Source: Rhodococcus coprophilus NBRC 100603
GTDB taxonomy: Bacteria; Actinomycetota; Actinomycetes; Mycobacteriales; Mycobacteriaceae
DNA: 64,000 bases
Assembly (NCBI RefSeq): GCF_001895045.1
Contig: NZ_BDAM01000010.1
Span: 124,001 to 188,000 of the forward strand
Direction of reading: 5' to 3'
Shown: positions 18,211 to 26,632 of the stretch, one piece after another
Numbering within the stretch: the stretch's first letter is position 1
How the letters are laid out: each line of letters begins with the position of its first letter
Notes under the pieces: generated by a model
The model's database searches: none
Told to the model about the DNA's origin: nothing
Seen by the model: the letters and a program-made list of their open reading frames with translations, nothing else
Program-made: the position numbers and the translations under genes

Positions 18211-18244
18211 GAGGCCCTCCTTCCGATCACGGAAGGAGGGCCTC
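18211..18244. terminator. Bidirectional terminator, 14-bp perfect stem
   Basis: A 14-bp perfect stem (18211-18224 with 18231-18244) encloses a 6-nt loop, followed by TTCTCT on the plus strand. It separates the convergent protease and response-regulator genes. Confidence 0.87.
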
Positions 18245-18251
18245 TTCTCTG

Positions 18252-18890
18252 TCAGCGACGGATGTATCCGAGTTCGGTGGCCGACGCCACGGCAGCCGTT
18301 CGCGAATCGACCCCCAGCTTGGAATAGATGCGTGCGAGATGGGATTTCACCGTGCCCTCGGTGAGGTGCAGTCGCTGCGCGATGCGGTGGTTCGACAACC
18401 CTTCCGCGACCAGGCCGAGAACTTCGACCTCACGTCCGGTCAACGAGGTACCGGGAGCGCGGAGCCGATGGACGAGCCGATCCGCGACTGCCGGAGCGAG
18501 AGTCGTGCGACCCGATGCGGCGGTACGGATCGCGGCCGCCAACTCCTCCGGAGGCGCGTCCTTGAGCAGATAACCGGTGGCACCGGCCTCGATCGCGGGC
18601 AGTGTGTCTGCGTCGGTGCCATAGGTGGTGACGATCACGACGTGCGGAGCCCCGGGACGGGCGGTGATGGCGGCCGTCGCGGCAGCACCCGACATCCTTC
18701 CCCGTCCGAACTGCAGGTCCATCACCACCACGTCGACGTCGGAAGCGGTCGCCCGGGCCACCGCGTCCTCGGCGGTCGCCGCCTCGGCGACGACCTCGAT
18801 TCCCGGTTCCGTCTCGAGGACTGCGCGCAGGCCAGCCCGGACGACAGGGTGGTCGTCGGCGAGCAGTACGCGGATCGGGTCGGTGCTCAC
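18252..18890 (-). CDS. NarL/LuxR-family response regulator
   Basis: The protein has 212 residues. The receiver domain has the acidic pair in LLADDHPVV, phosphoacceptor D58 in VVVMDLQFG and K110 in YLLKDAPPEE. The LuxR-type helix-turn-helix is LTGREVEVLGLVAEGLSNHRIAQRLHLTEGTVKSHLARIYSKLGV. The GTG at 18890 overlaps the stop of the upstream kinase gene as GTGA, which fixes the start and shows the two are cotranscribed. The target is probably the divergent ABC transporter operon. This is inferred from position. Confidence 0.93.
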   Translation of the reverse strand: MSTDPIRVLLADDHPVVRAGLRAVLETEPGIEVVAEAATAEDAVARATASDVDVVVMDLQFGRGRMSGAAATAAITARPGAPHVVIVTTYGTDADTLPAIEAGATGYLLKDAPPEELAAAIRTAASGRTTLAPAVADRLVHRLRAPGTSLTGREVEVLGLVAEGLSNHRIAQRLHLTEGTVKSHLARIYSKLGVDSRTAAVASATELGYIRR

Positions 18891-20086
18891 GGATGCCTCT
18901 CGGAAGACGATTCGGAGGGAAGCGGAAGAACAGCGATGATCGAGGTCCCCTCGCCGTCGCCGGATCGCACGGTGAACGTACCTCCCAGGTCGTCCACTCG
19001 GGCGCGCATCGCCGGCAGCCCGAAACCGCTCTCGGGCGCGGGTTCGGGCGCCGAGCCGGGATCGAAGCCCACACCGTCGTCGACGATGTCCACCGCTACG
19101 CGGTCGTCCCCGAAGTCGAGGGTCACATCGACACCGGTTGCCCGAGAGTGACGGGTGGTGTTGGCGAGCGCTGATTGAGCCACCCGGAGCAATGCGACTT
19201 CGTACTCGGCCGGGAGACCGATCGGGGCGCCGCGTAGGTGGAATCGGGCGTCGATGTGATGCCTGTCGGTCGTCGTTGCGCACAGTCGCTCCAGCGCGCC
19301 CGCCAGCGTGGTGCCGTCCAGAGCCGGCGGAGCGAGCGCCGCCACGAAGCGTCGCGCTTCTCCGAGGTTGTCCACAGCGACCGAGCGCGCGCGGCCGACA
19401 TATCCGGCGGCGACGTCAACTCGTTCGGGGAGTGCCCGCTCGGCGGCGCGCAGCAGGAGCTGGATACTCGAAAGCCCTTGCGCCAGGGTGTCGTGGATCT
19501 CTCGGGCGAGCCGTTCGCGTTCTTCGAGAACCCCGGCACTGCGCTGGGCGGCGGCGAGATCCGCGCGCGTGGCGGTGAGTTCGTCGATGAGCATCCGGCG
19601 TTGCTCGCTCTCCCGGTACAACGCCTGGTAGCTCCACACCACCGCCACCGCCACCGCGGCGCCCAGTGACGGCCCGATGGCGGTGGCCGGGCTGAAAGCA
19701 CCCTGGTGGATCGAAAAGCCGACGACGGCCGCGGCGGTGGTGAGCAGTACCGCAACGAGCCCGCTGCGCCGGGGCAACAGGTGCAGTTGCACGAAATAGA
19801 GAGGGAACGCCAGCCAGACTGCCTCCGCCGAGAGCGTCAGGAGCACCAGCCACGCCGCCCCCACCGCGCTGAGCCATAAGACGGCTCCGGTGTAGGACCG
19901 GCCGACGGCGGGCAGCAGGGGTCCGAGACCATAGGTCACCGCTGTGATCGCCGCCACGACCGCGACGAGGCCCGCGTCGGGTGCCGAATCCGCGAATGCT
20001 CGAACCACGGCGAGTGCAAGCAGCCCGGCGACGAGCAGATGCAGGCACCACGCCAGGAAGCGGACGGTAGGGGTCAACGTATTCAC
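18887..20086 (-). CDS. NarL-system sensor histidine kinase (HisKA_3 type)
   Basis: The protein has 399 residues from a GTG at 20086. The frame is open far upstream, but that part opposes the permease gene. Five or six N-terminal transmembrane helices occupy residues 10-155. A short coiled-coil (RRMLIDELTATRADLAAAQRS) leads to the dimerisation/phosphoacceptor motif EERERLAREIHDTLAQGLSS, with H198. The HATPase domain has VDIVDDGVGFDPG and GFGLPAMRARV. There is no large extracellular sensor, as in DesK/LiaS-type kinases that sense membrane state. It is paired with the overlapping response-regulator gene. Confidence 0.9.
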   Translation of the reverse strand: MNTLTPTVRFLAWCLHLLVAGLLALAVVRAFADSAPDAGLVAVVAAITAVTYGLGPLLPAVGRSYTGAVLWLSAVGAAWLVLLTLSAEAVWLAFPLYFVQLHLLPRRSGLVAVLLTTAAAVVGFSIHQGAFSPATAIGPSLGAAVAVAVVWSYQALYRESEQRRMLIDELTATRADLAAAQRSAGVLEERERLAREIHDTLAQGLSSIQLLLRAAERALPERVDVAAGYVGRARSVAVDNLGEARRFVAALAPPALDGTTLAGALERLCATTTDRHHIDARFHLRGAPIGLPAEYEVALLRVAQSALANTTRHSRATGVDVTLDFGDDRVAVDIVDDGVGFDPGSAPEPAPESGFGLPAMRARVDDLGGTFTVRSGDGEGTSIIAVLPLPSESSSERHP

Positions 20087-20251
20087 TTCAGTCGAGCGTA
20101 CGGGCGCGCAGCGGCCTGCACATCCACCGAAAGATACAACCCGGCGCGTCTCCTTCGGCCTGCAAAGTCCTCTCTCCTGCCCGATGTCCTTCCGCTCCCT
20201 CGCAGCAAGAGTGGAGAGCACACCGTTCCCGATCAGAAAGCAGCCCACGCC

Positions 20252-21337
20252 GTGTTCGTTGCCTGGAGAGACCTGAGATTCGCCAAGGGCAGATTCGCCC
20301 TGATGGGATCCGTCGTCGTATTGATCACCCTGCTGGTCGGATTGCTGTCCGGCCTCACCGCCGGTCTCGGCCGTCAGAACACCAGCGCGATCACAGCCCT
20401 GCCCGCCGACCACATCGCGTTCGATACCCCCGCGGACGGACAGGACCTGTCGTACGCCGAGTCGGTCGTCACCGAAAGCCAGTGGAGCCGCGTGGCCGCC
20501 ACCGCGGGCGTGAGCAGCGCCGAGCCGGTGGGGATCTCCACCAACAAGGCGGCCGCCGGGGAGTCGAGCCTCACGGTGTCGACTTTCGGCGTCCGGCCCG
20601 GTTCGCCGCTCGTCCAGGGCGGCGCACCGGAGGGCGAGGACACCGCGGTGTTGACCGCGCCCGTCGCCGAAAGTCTCGGCGTAAGGCCGGGCGACGCGAT
20701 CACGTTGGCAGGACATGATCTGACGGTCGGCGCAGTGCACGGCGACGAATCCTTCGGTCACCTTCCGGTGATCTGGATCGATCTCGGCACGTGGGGACAG
20801 ATCGCGCCGCCCACCGGTACCGGCACGGAGCGGACCGCCACGTTCGTCGCGCTCCGCACCACTGCGGATTTCGACGCCACCGCCGCCGACCGTCTCGCGG
20901 GGACGACGACGGTCTCGAAGAGCGCGTCGCTGTCCGCCATCGGCTCCTACGCCTCGGAGAACGGCTCGCTCCAGTTGATGCGTGGATTCCTGTTCGCCAT
21001 CTCCGCGCTCGTGATCGGCGCCTTCTTCACCGTGTGGACCATCCAGCGCAGCGGTGACATCGCCGTGCTCGAGGCATTGGGGGCCTCCACCGGCCGCCTC
21101 GTCCGAGATGCCCTCGGGCAAGCCCTCGTCGTGCTCACCGCTGGTACCGCCCTCGGCACTGCGCTGGCGGCCGCTGCCGGTGCGGCGTTGTCCGGGTCCG
21201 TTCCGTTCGCACTGACGCCGGCCACCCTCCTGATACCGGCGGCGGTGATGATCGTGCTGGGTTCCCTCGGCGCGGCGATCGCTGTTCGCCGTATCACCTC
21301 CGTCGACCCCCTCACCGCTCTGGGAAGTGCCCGATGA
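20252..21337 (+). CDS. ABC transporter permease, FtsX/MacB-like
   Basis: The protein is about 361 residues. I chose GTG 20252 because VFVAWRDLRFAKGRFALMG is the usual start of this family. The frame is open further upstream without a plausible start. An N-terminal transmembrane helix (SVVVLITLLVGLLSGLTAGL) is followed by a roughly 200-residue extracytoplasmic domain and three C-terminal helices (FLFAISALVIGAFFTVWTI, ALVVLTAGTALGTALAAAAG, TLLIPAAVMIVLGSLGAAIAV). The coupling motif before the second helix is SLQLMRG. The stop overlaps the ATPase start as ATGA. Divergent from the histidine kinase gene with 165 bp between them. Export of a lipid, peptide or drug is likely. Confidence 0.85.
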   Translation: MFVAWRDLRFAKGRFALMGSVVVLITLLVGLLSGLTAGLGRQNTSAITALPADHIAFDTPADGQDLSYAESVVTESQWSRVAATAGVSSAEPVGISTNKAAAGESSLTVSTFGVRPGSPLVQGGAPEGEDTAVLTAPVAESLGVRPGDAITLAGHDLTVGAVHGDESFGHLPVIWIDLGTWGQIAPPTGTGTERTATFVALRTTADFDATAADRLAGTTTVSKSASLSAIGSYASENGSLQLMRGFLFAISALVIGAFFTVWTIQRSGDIAVLEALGASTGRLVRDALGQALVVLTAGTALGTALAAAAGAALSGSVPFALTPATLLIPAAVMIVLGSLGAAIAVRRITSVDPLTALGSAR

Positions 21338-22041
21338 GTCTGATCCTGACCGATGTCTCCCTCACCTACGCCGACGGCGACGACCGTGTGCTCGCCCTGG
21401 ACAACGTCACGCTCGATGTGCCCGCCGGCACCGTCACCGCAGTGGTCGGCCCGTCCGGCTCCGGTAAATCGAGTCTGCTCGCGGTGGCCGCCACCCTGAT
21501 CGCTCCTGACTCCGGAACGGTCGTGATCGACGGCGTCGCCACATCCGGCCTGTCTCGCGCTCGTCTCGCGGAACTGCGGCGGCGCACGATCGGCATCGTC
21601 TTCCAGCAGTCGAACCTCGTACCGTCGCTCACGGCTGTCGAGCAACTGCAGGTGATGGCCTGGATCGACGGGCGCTCGACCCGCGAGGCGAGGTCCCGAG
21701 CGATGTCGTTGCTCGAATCGGTCGGCATGGCGGATCACGCCGACCGCCGACCGCATGCGTTGTCCGGTGGCCAGCGGCAGCGGGTCAACATCGCGCGCGC
21801 CCTGATGAACGAGCCGAATGTGCTTCTGGTCGACGAACCGACGAGCGCCCTCGATCAGGAGCGCGGCGAGGAGATCGTCGAACTGGTCACCCGGTTGTCC
21901 CGTGAGCGGCACACCGCCACAGTTCTCGTCACGCACGACCGCTCGCTCCTCGGTGCCGCCGACCGAGTCGCCGAAGTCCACGACGGACGGCTGTCGACCG
22001 TCCCCTCGCCACCGCCTCTCACGCCGTCTCTCCCACAATGA
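21334..22041 (+). CDS. ABC transporter ATPase, MacB/LolD-like
   Basis: The protein has 235 residues. Walker A is GPSGSGKS (residues 39-46), the Q-loop lies in [17 protein letters not shown], the signature is LSGGQRQR (143-150), Walker B is [12 protein letters not shown] (163-174) and the H-loop is [10 protein letters not shown]. It is translationally coupled to the permease gene through an ATGA overlap. Together they form an exporter probably controlled by the adjacent two-component system. Confidence 0.94.
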   Translation: MSLILTDVSLTYADGDDRVLALDNVTLDVPAGTVTAVVGPSGSGKSSLLAVAATLIAPDSGTVVIDGVATSGLSRARLAELRRRTIGIVFQQSNLVPSLTAVEQLQVMAWIDGRSTREARSRAMSLLESVGMADHADRRPHALSGGQRQRVNIARALMNEPNVLLVDEPTSALDQERGEEIVELVTRLSRERHTATVLVTHDRSLLGAADRVAEVHDGRLSTVPSPPPLTPSLPQ

Positions 22042-22048
22042 CAGAAAA

Positions 22049-22080
22049 CGGCCCCGCCACCGATGAGGGTGACGGGGCCG
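22049..22080. terminator. Bidirectional terminator
   Basis: An 8-bp GC stem (22049-22056 with 22073-22080) continues after one mismatch with four more pairs (22058-22061 with 22068-22071) around a 6-nt loop. It lies between the convergent ATPase and secreted-protein genes, with an A-run on the left side that becomes a U-run for the minus-strand transcript. Confidence 0.8.
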
Positions 22081-22099
22081 CTGCCCTGCGTGCAGAGTG

Positions 22100-22795
22100 C
22101 TACTTCGCCCACTCGCTGGTGCCGGGAGCCGCCAGAAGCGTCTCGACGACTGCGATACCGGCGATGACTGCTGTCGGACCGCCTGCGACGAAGGCTCCGA
22201 TAGTGCCGCCGACGCCTGCACCGGCCGCGCACCCGAGGATCGTGCCGGCACCCGGAACGATGCTCCCGGGGATGGCTCCCACGACACACCCGATGATCGC
22301 GCCTGCGACGGTGCCGATCGCGGTCGCCATACCCAGCTGCGACACGAAGTTCTGCTGGGCCTTGAGGTTCTCGTCCGGCGACGCGACATCCGAGAGCTTG
22401 AGGCCGACAGGCGTGATCCCCATCGCGACCGTGTCTTCGGGCTCGACCGGATTGGCCTTGGCCGGGTCGAGGACCGGAGTAAGGGTCAGGGTCTTGCCGT
22501 CTTCGCTGATTTCGCGCTCGAACGGCAGCTGGAGATCTCCGAGCTGCACAGCGAGCGGCAGGCTGATGACCGCACGGCCGTCGTTGTCCTGGAGTTCGAC
22601 ACTCTCCCCGTCTCCGGAGATCTTGAACGAGCCGGTGTCGATGACGGTCACGACCGACTCGCCCTCCGGACGAACCTCGTAGTTGATCTTGTCTTCAGCC
22701 GACGGAGCGGCCGGAGCTGCGTAGGAAGTACCGGCCGCGACCCCCATTGCGGCGGCAGTCATCGTCGCAACGACGGCAAGCTTCTTGAGCCTCAT
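22100..22795 (-). CDS. Secreted glycine-zipper protein of unknown function
   Basis: The protein has 231 residues from the ATG at 22795. A longer frame upstream has no signal peptide. The signal peptide is MRLKKLAVVATMTAAAMGVAAGTSYA-AP. A beta-rich middle (YEVRPEGESVVTVIDTGSFKISGDGESVELQD) is followed by a C-terminal third made of small-residue hydrophobic helices (ATAIGTVAGAIIGCVVGAIPGSIVPGAGTILGCAAGAGVGGTIGAFVAGGP, in overlapping GxxxG spacing), ending in APGTSEWAK. Proteins of this build occur in Nocardia and Rhodococcus. Insertion into membranes or oligomerisation is possible from the glycine zipper. No enzymatic motif is visible. Confidence 0.82.
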   Translation of the reverse strand: MRLKKLAVVATMTAAAMGVAAGTSYAAPAAPSAEDKINYEVRPEGESVVTVIDTGSFKISGDGESVELQDNDGRAVISLPLAVQLGDLQLPFEREISEDGKTLTLTPVLDPAKANPVEPEDTVAMGITPVGLKLSDVASPDENLKAQQNFVSQLGMATAIGTVAGAIIGCVVGAIPGSIVPGAGTILGCAAGAGVGGTIGAFVAGGPTAVIAGIAVVETLLAAPGTSEWAK

Positions 22796-23098
22796 TTGTG
22801 TCCATTCTGTGACATGGCGCACACCCCTTAGGGACGCCCCCATTTTCCCTGTTCGCGTGGCATGCACAGACCCCCCGACGGTGAACCAATTGCCCGGATG
22901 CCACGTCCGGACCGAATCATAACCGACATCACATTCACATTCGTGATGCGAGTTTTTGCATACCGTCACGATTCGGCATCGGACCGCGACCCCGCACGAG
23001 ACTCCGGACCGGAGCCAGTTAGGGCAGCCTGGCTGGATGAGGCGAAAGGTTTAACCATTAACGTGGCCGGGCACACACATCCCCGCTGCACGAACCCA

Positions 23099-23114
23099 GT
23101 TACCGGCTAGTAAC
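23099..23114. promoter_or_regulatory. Operator-like palindrome, copy 1
   Basis: The 16-mer GTTACCGGCTAGTAAC has perfect GTTAC/GTAAC arms and a GC centre. It resembles operators of TetR-family regulators. A second copy lies 36 bp downstream. Confidence 0.6.
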
Positions 23115-23134
23115 ATATTCGCGACTCCGCCTAA

Positions 23135-23150
23135 GTTACCAGCCAGTAAC
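23135..23150. promoter_or_regulatory. Operator-like palindrome, copy 2
   Basis: The 16-mer GTTACCAGCCAGTAAC differs from copy 1 at only three positions, and the centre-to-centre distance is 36 bp. It ends 70 nt before the EtfD start codon, where a promoter is expected, so binding there should repress transcription. Confidence 0.6.
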
Positions 23151-23220
23151 TTATCCTGCGTTACGATGCGGTGGCTTATACCAGGCGGCTCGGTGCTGCC
23201 CCCGACACGAAAGGCCACGT

Positions 23221-26200
23221 ATGAATGCCCTGACGATCACGTTGGGCACGATCGGCGTGCTGCTCAGCCTCGTGTGTTGGTTCGCGTTCATCAGCGGTGC
23301 GTGGACGATGGTCAAGACCATCCGAGTGGGTCAGCCGGCCCCGGATCGGTGGCGGCCCTTCTTCCCGCGCTTCAAGCAGATGCTCGTCGAATTCATCGCG
23401 CACACGAAGATGACCAAGTTCCGTACCGTCGGCTGGGCGCACTGGCTGGTGATGGTCGGATTCCTGCTCGGTGCGATCGTCTGGTTCGAGGCCTACGGCC
23501 AGACCTTCGACCCGACCTTCCACTGGCCCATCATCGGCAACACAGCCGTCTACCACTTCATCGACGAGATTCTGGGCATCGGCACCGTGGTCGGCATCCT
23601 CACGCTGATCGTCATCCGCCAGCTCAACCACCCGCGTCAGCCCGGCCGGTTGTCGCGGTTCAGCGGCTCCAACTTCAAGGCCGCGTACTTCGTCGAGGCC
23701 GTCGTCCTCCTCGAGGGCCTCGGCATGATCCTCGTGAAGGCCGGCAAGATCGCCACCTACGGCGGAGGTCACCTCTCCACCGACTTCTTCACGATGCAGG
23801 TCGCGCGAATCCTCCCCGCGAGCCCCGAACTCGTGGCGGTGTTCGCATTCGTCAAGTTGATGTCCGGCATGGTGTGGCTCTACATCGTCGGCCGCAACAT
23901 CACATGGGGTGTCGCGTGGCACCGCTTCTCGGCGTTCTTCAACATCTACTTCAAGCGTGAAGACGACGGTGGCGTCGCGCTCGGCGCAGCGAAGCCGATG
24001 ATGTCCAAGGGCAAGCCCGTCGACATGGAAGATGCCGACCCCGACACCGATACGTTCGGCGCCGGAAACATCGAGGACTTCTCCTGGAAGGGCTGGCTCG
24101 ACTTCACGACGTGCACCGAATGCGGTCGCTGCCAGTCGCAGTGCCCTGCCTGGAACACCGGTAAGCCCCTGTCGCCCAAGCTGCTCATCACGTCGCTGCG
24201 CGACCATGGCAACGCCAAGGCCCCGTACCTGCTGGCCGGTGGCCGCAAGGACATCGGCGGAGACGAGATCGGTCTCGTCGACTCGGAGGGCAATGCCGAC
24301 GAGGCCGCGCTCGCCAAGATTCCGGCGGCGGCTCGCAGCGAAGCCGAGCGCAAGCTCGTCGGTGACACCGAGGCAATGGTCGACGCCGGCGAACTCGCGC
24401 CGGTCATCGACACCGAAACCCTGTGGAGCTGCACCAACTGTGGTGCGTGCGTCGAGCAGTGCCCGGTCGATATCGAGCACGTCGACCACATCATCGACAT
24501 GCGCCGCTACCAGGTGCTCATCGAGTCGGACTTCCCGTCCGAGCTCGCGGGCCTGTTCAAGAACCTCGAGAACAAGGGCAACCCCTGGGGCCAGAACGCC
24601 AAGGACCGTCTCAACTGGATCAACGAGATGGAATTCGACATCCCGGTCTTCGGCCAGGATGCGGACAGCTTCGAGGGGTACGACTACCTGTTCTGGGTCG
24701 GCTGCGCCGGTGCCTACGAGGACCGTGCGAAGAAGACCACGAAGGCCGTCGCCGAGTTGCTGGCGACCGCAGGCGTGAAGTTCATGGTGCTCGGTGCCGA
24801 CGAGACCTGCAGCGGTGACTCGGCTCGCCGCGCGGGCAACGAGTTCCTGTTCCAGCAGCTGGCCCAGCAGAACATCGAGACCCTCAACGGAGTCTTCGAC
24901 GGCGTCGAGCAGAGCAAGCGCAAGATCGTCGTCACCTGTGCGCACTGCTTCAACACCCTCAACAACGAGTACCCGCAGGTGGGCGGCTCCTACGAGGTGG
25001 TTCACCACACGCAGCTGCTCAACCGGCTGGTCCGTGCGAAGAAGCTCGTGCAGGTCGCGCCCGTCAGCCAGGACGTCACCTACCACGACCCGTGCTTCCT
25101 CGGACGCCACAACAAGGTGTACAACGCACCGCGTGAGCTGATGGAAGCGTCGGGCGCGAAGCTCGTCGAGATGCCGCGTCACGGCGAACGTTCCATGTGC
25201 TGTGGTGCCGGTGGTGCCCGCATGTGGATGGAAGAGCGCATCGGTAAGCGCATCAACATCGATCGCGTCGACGAGGCACTCACCACCAACCCCGCCAAGA
25301 TCGCGACGGGTTGCCCGTTCTGCCGCGTCATGCTCACCGACGGTGTCACCGCACGTCAGGAAGAGGGCAAGGGCGAGGGCGTCGAGGTCGTCGACGTCGC
25401 GCAGCTCATGCTCGAGTCGATCTCGCGCGTCGAGGCCGCGAAGCTCAGCGACAACCTCAAGGTCGTCCGGCAGCCGAAGACTGCGGCCGAGGCCGAAGAG
25501 ACCGCCGAAGAGGTCGAGAAGGAGCGCGTCGAGGAGGTCGAGGCGGCAGCCGCGGCACCTGCGGCTCCGAAGACCACCGGTGCTCCGAAGGCCGGCGGTC
25601 TGCAGATGAAGGGCGGTCTGAAGGGCCCGGGCGCCAAGAAGACGGCGGCCCCCGCAGCAGCGGCACCGGCGGCCGAGGAACCGGCACCCGAAGCATCCGC
25701 GGCGCCGAAGGCCAAGCCGGGCGGACTTCAGATGAAGGGCGGCCTCAAGGGCCCCGGCGCCAAGAAGACGGCGGCCCCCGCAGCCTCCTCGAAGGCCGAC
25801 GCCCCGGCAGCCGATGCTCCCGCAGCGGAGACATCCTCCGCGGATACGCCCGCGGTCCCGAAGGCGAAGCCGGGCGGACTCCAGATGAAGGGCGGCCTCA
25901 AGGGCCCCGGCGCCAAGAAGACGGCGGCCCCCGCGGCGGCCAAGGCGCCGGACTCGGGGACAGAGGCTCCGGCCGAGCAGGCACCCGAGGCACAGGCGCC
26001 TGCGTCGGACGCTTCGGCCACCACGGCCGTCCCGAAGGCCAAGCCGGGCGGACTGCAACTCAAGACAGGTCTGAAGGGACCGGGCGCCAAGAAGACAGCG
26101 GCACCCGCGGCTCCGAAGGAACCCGCCACGGAAGCACCCGCCACGGAAGCACCGGCCGCTGAGGTACCAGCGACCGAGGCACCGGCCGAGGAGCCGAAGG

Positions 26201-26526
26201 AGGCGTCGATCCCGAAGGCGAAGCCGGGTGGGCTCCAGCTCAAGAGCGGTCTGAAGGGACCGGGCGCCAAGAAGACGGCGACCCCCGCGGCTCCGAAGGC
26301 TTCCGAGCCTGTCGCCGACGAAGCTGCTCCCGAGGCCGACGCTGCGCCGGAACCGGAAGCCGTGCCCGCACAGGACGCTGCGTCCGAACAGGAAGCCCCG
26401 GCTACCACCGCAGCCTCCGAATCGGCCGAGCCGAAGGCTCCGGCAGCGGATATCCCGCCGCCGCCGAAGGCGAAGCCGGGCGGCCTGCAGATCAAGGGTG
26501 GCATCCGGCCCCCCGGCCGCAAGTAG
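23221..26526 (+). CDS. etfD: EtfD-type membrane [4Fe-4S] oxidoreductase with long repetitive C-terminal tail
   Basis: The protein has 1101 residues and is homologous to M. tuberculosis Rv0338c (EtfD), which passes electrons from electron-transfer flavoprotein, and so from acyl-CoA dehydrogenases, to the respiratory chain. The N-terminal part (residues 1-245) has about five membrane helices. Two 4Fe-4S ferredoxin motifs follow: C298/C301/C304/C308 and C404/C407/C410/C414. Two CCG domains follow, including VTCAHCFNTL, CCGAGG (C660-C661) and GCPFCRVM. From about residue 745 the chain is disordered. It carries five copies of a KPGGLQ-K-GLKGPGAKK unit (near 792, 831, 882, 940 and 1000) and a final variant near 1084 ending PPGRK, separated by Ala/Pro/Glu-rich linkers. 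Members I recall are about 880 residues, so this tail is extended. Confidence 0.9.
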   Translation: MNALTITLGTIGVLLSLVCWFAFISGAWTMVKTIRVGQPAPDRWRPFFPRFKQMLVEFIAHTKMTKFRTVGWAHWLVMVGFLLGAIVWFEAYGQTFDPTFHWPIIGNTAVYHFIDEILGIGTVVGILTLIVIRQLNHPRQPGRLSRFSGSNFKAAYFVEAVVLLEGLGMILVKAGKIATYGGGHLSTDFFTMQVARILPASPELVAVFAFVKLMSGMVWLYIVGRNITWGVAWHRFSAFFNIYFKREDDGGVALGAAKPMMSKGKPVDMEDADPDTDTFGAGNIEDFSWKGWLDFTTCTECGRCQSQCPAWNTGKPLSPKLLITSLRDHGNAKAPYLLAGGRKDIGGDEIGLVDSEGNADEAALAKIPAAARSEAERKLVGDTEAMVDAGELAPVIDTETLWSCTNCGACVEQCPVDIEHVDHIIDMRRYQVLIESDFPSELAGLFKNLENKGNPWGQNAKDRLNWINEMEFDIPVFGQDADSFEGYDYLFWVGCAGAYEDRAKKTTKAVAELLATAGVKFMVLGADETCSGDSARRAGNEFLFQQLAQQNIETLNGVFDGVEQSKRKIVVTCAHCFNTLNNEYPQVGGSYEVVHHTQLLNRLVRAKKLVQVAPVSQDVTYHDPCFLGRHNKVYNAPRELMEASGAKLVEMPRHGERSMCCGAGGARMWMEERIGKRINIDRVDEALTTNPAKIATGCPFCRVMLTDGVTARQEEGKGEGVEVVDVAQLMLESISRVEAAKLSDNLKVVRQPKTAAEAEETAEEVEKERVEEVEAAAAAPAAPKTTGAPKAGGLQMKGGLKGPGAKKTAAPAAAAPAAEEPAPEASAAPKAKPGGLQMKGGLKGPGAKKTAAPAASSKADAPAADAPAAETSSADTPAVPKAKPGGLQMKGGLKGPGAKKTAAPAAAKAPDSGTEAPAEQAPEAQAPASDASATTAVPKAKPGGLQLKTGLKGPGAKKTAAPAAPKEPATEAPATEAPAAEVPATEAPAEEPKEASIPKAKPGGLQLKSGLKGPGAKKTATPAAPKASEPVADEAAPEADAAPEPEAVPAQDAASEQEAPATTAASESAEPKAPAADIPPPPKAKPGGLQIKGGIRPPGRK
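25580..26523 (+). repeat. Coding repeats in the EtfD tail
   Basis: Six related coding blocks specify the lysine/glycine motif GLQ-K-G-KGPGAKK. Blocks 1-3 are nearly identical at the nucleotide level across about 50 bp, while blocks 4-6 have drifted. This pattern indicates unequal recombination within the gene. Confidence 0.8.
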
Positions 26527-26541
26527 GCACCACCGCAACAC

Positions 26542-26592
26542 GAGCCGAGGCTCGCAACACCGGGAAGTACACGGTGTTGCGAGCCTCGGCTC
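26542..26592. terminator. Bidirectional terminator, 21-bp perfect stem
   Basis: A 21-bp perfect inverted repeat (26542-26562 with 26572-26592) encloses a 9-nt loop, between the convergent EtfD and acyltransferase genes. It is the strongest hairpin in the window. Confidence 0.9.
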
Positions 26593-26632
26593 TTTGCGTG
26601 GGTCGGCACCGCCGGGCGACGCAGCGCGCGTC

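Larger units (their letters stand above)
22796..23220. other. 425-bp divergent intergenic region upstream of EtfD
   Basis: No gene is supported. The left part holds the promoter of the secreted glycine-rich protein. The right part is unusually AT-rich for this genome (around 23040-23165) and holds two near-identical palindromes immediately before the EtfD gene. Confidence 0.7.

Noticed and set aside
20087-21121. N-terminal extension of the histidine kinase by about 345 codons
   Set aside because: The extra sequence lies opposite the ABC permease gene and has no domain; the kinase homology and first membrane helix start at the GTG at 20086.
23176-26541. A long open frame (over 1100 codons) on the minus strand opposite EtfD
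   Set aside because: It mirrors EtfD exactly, is composed of Arg/Leu/Gly/Asp-rich low-complexity sequence, and lacks a ribosome-binding site or any recognisable domain. It is an artefact of GC-rich codon bias.
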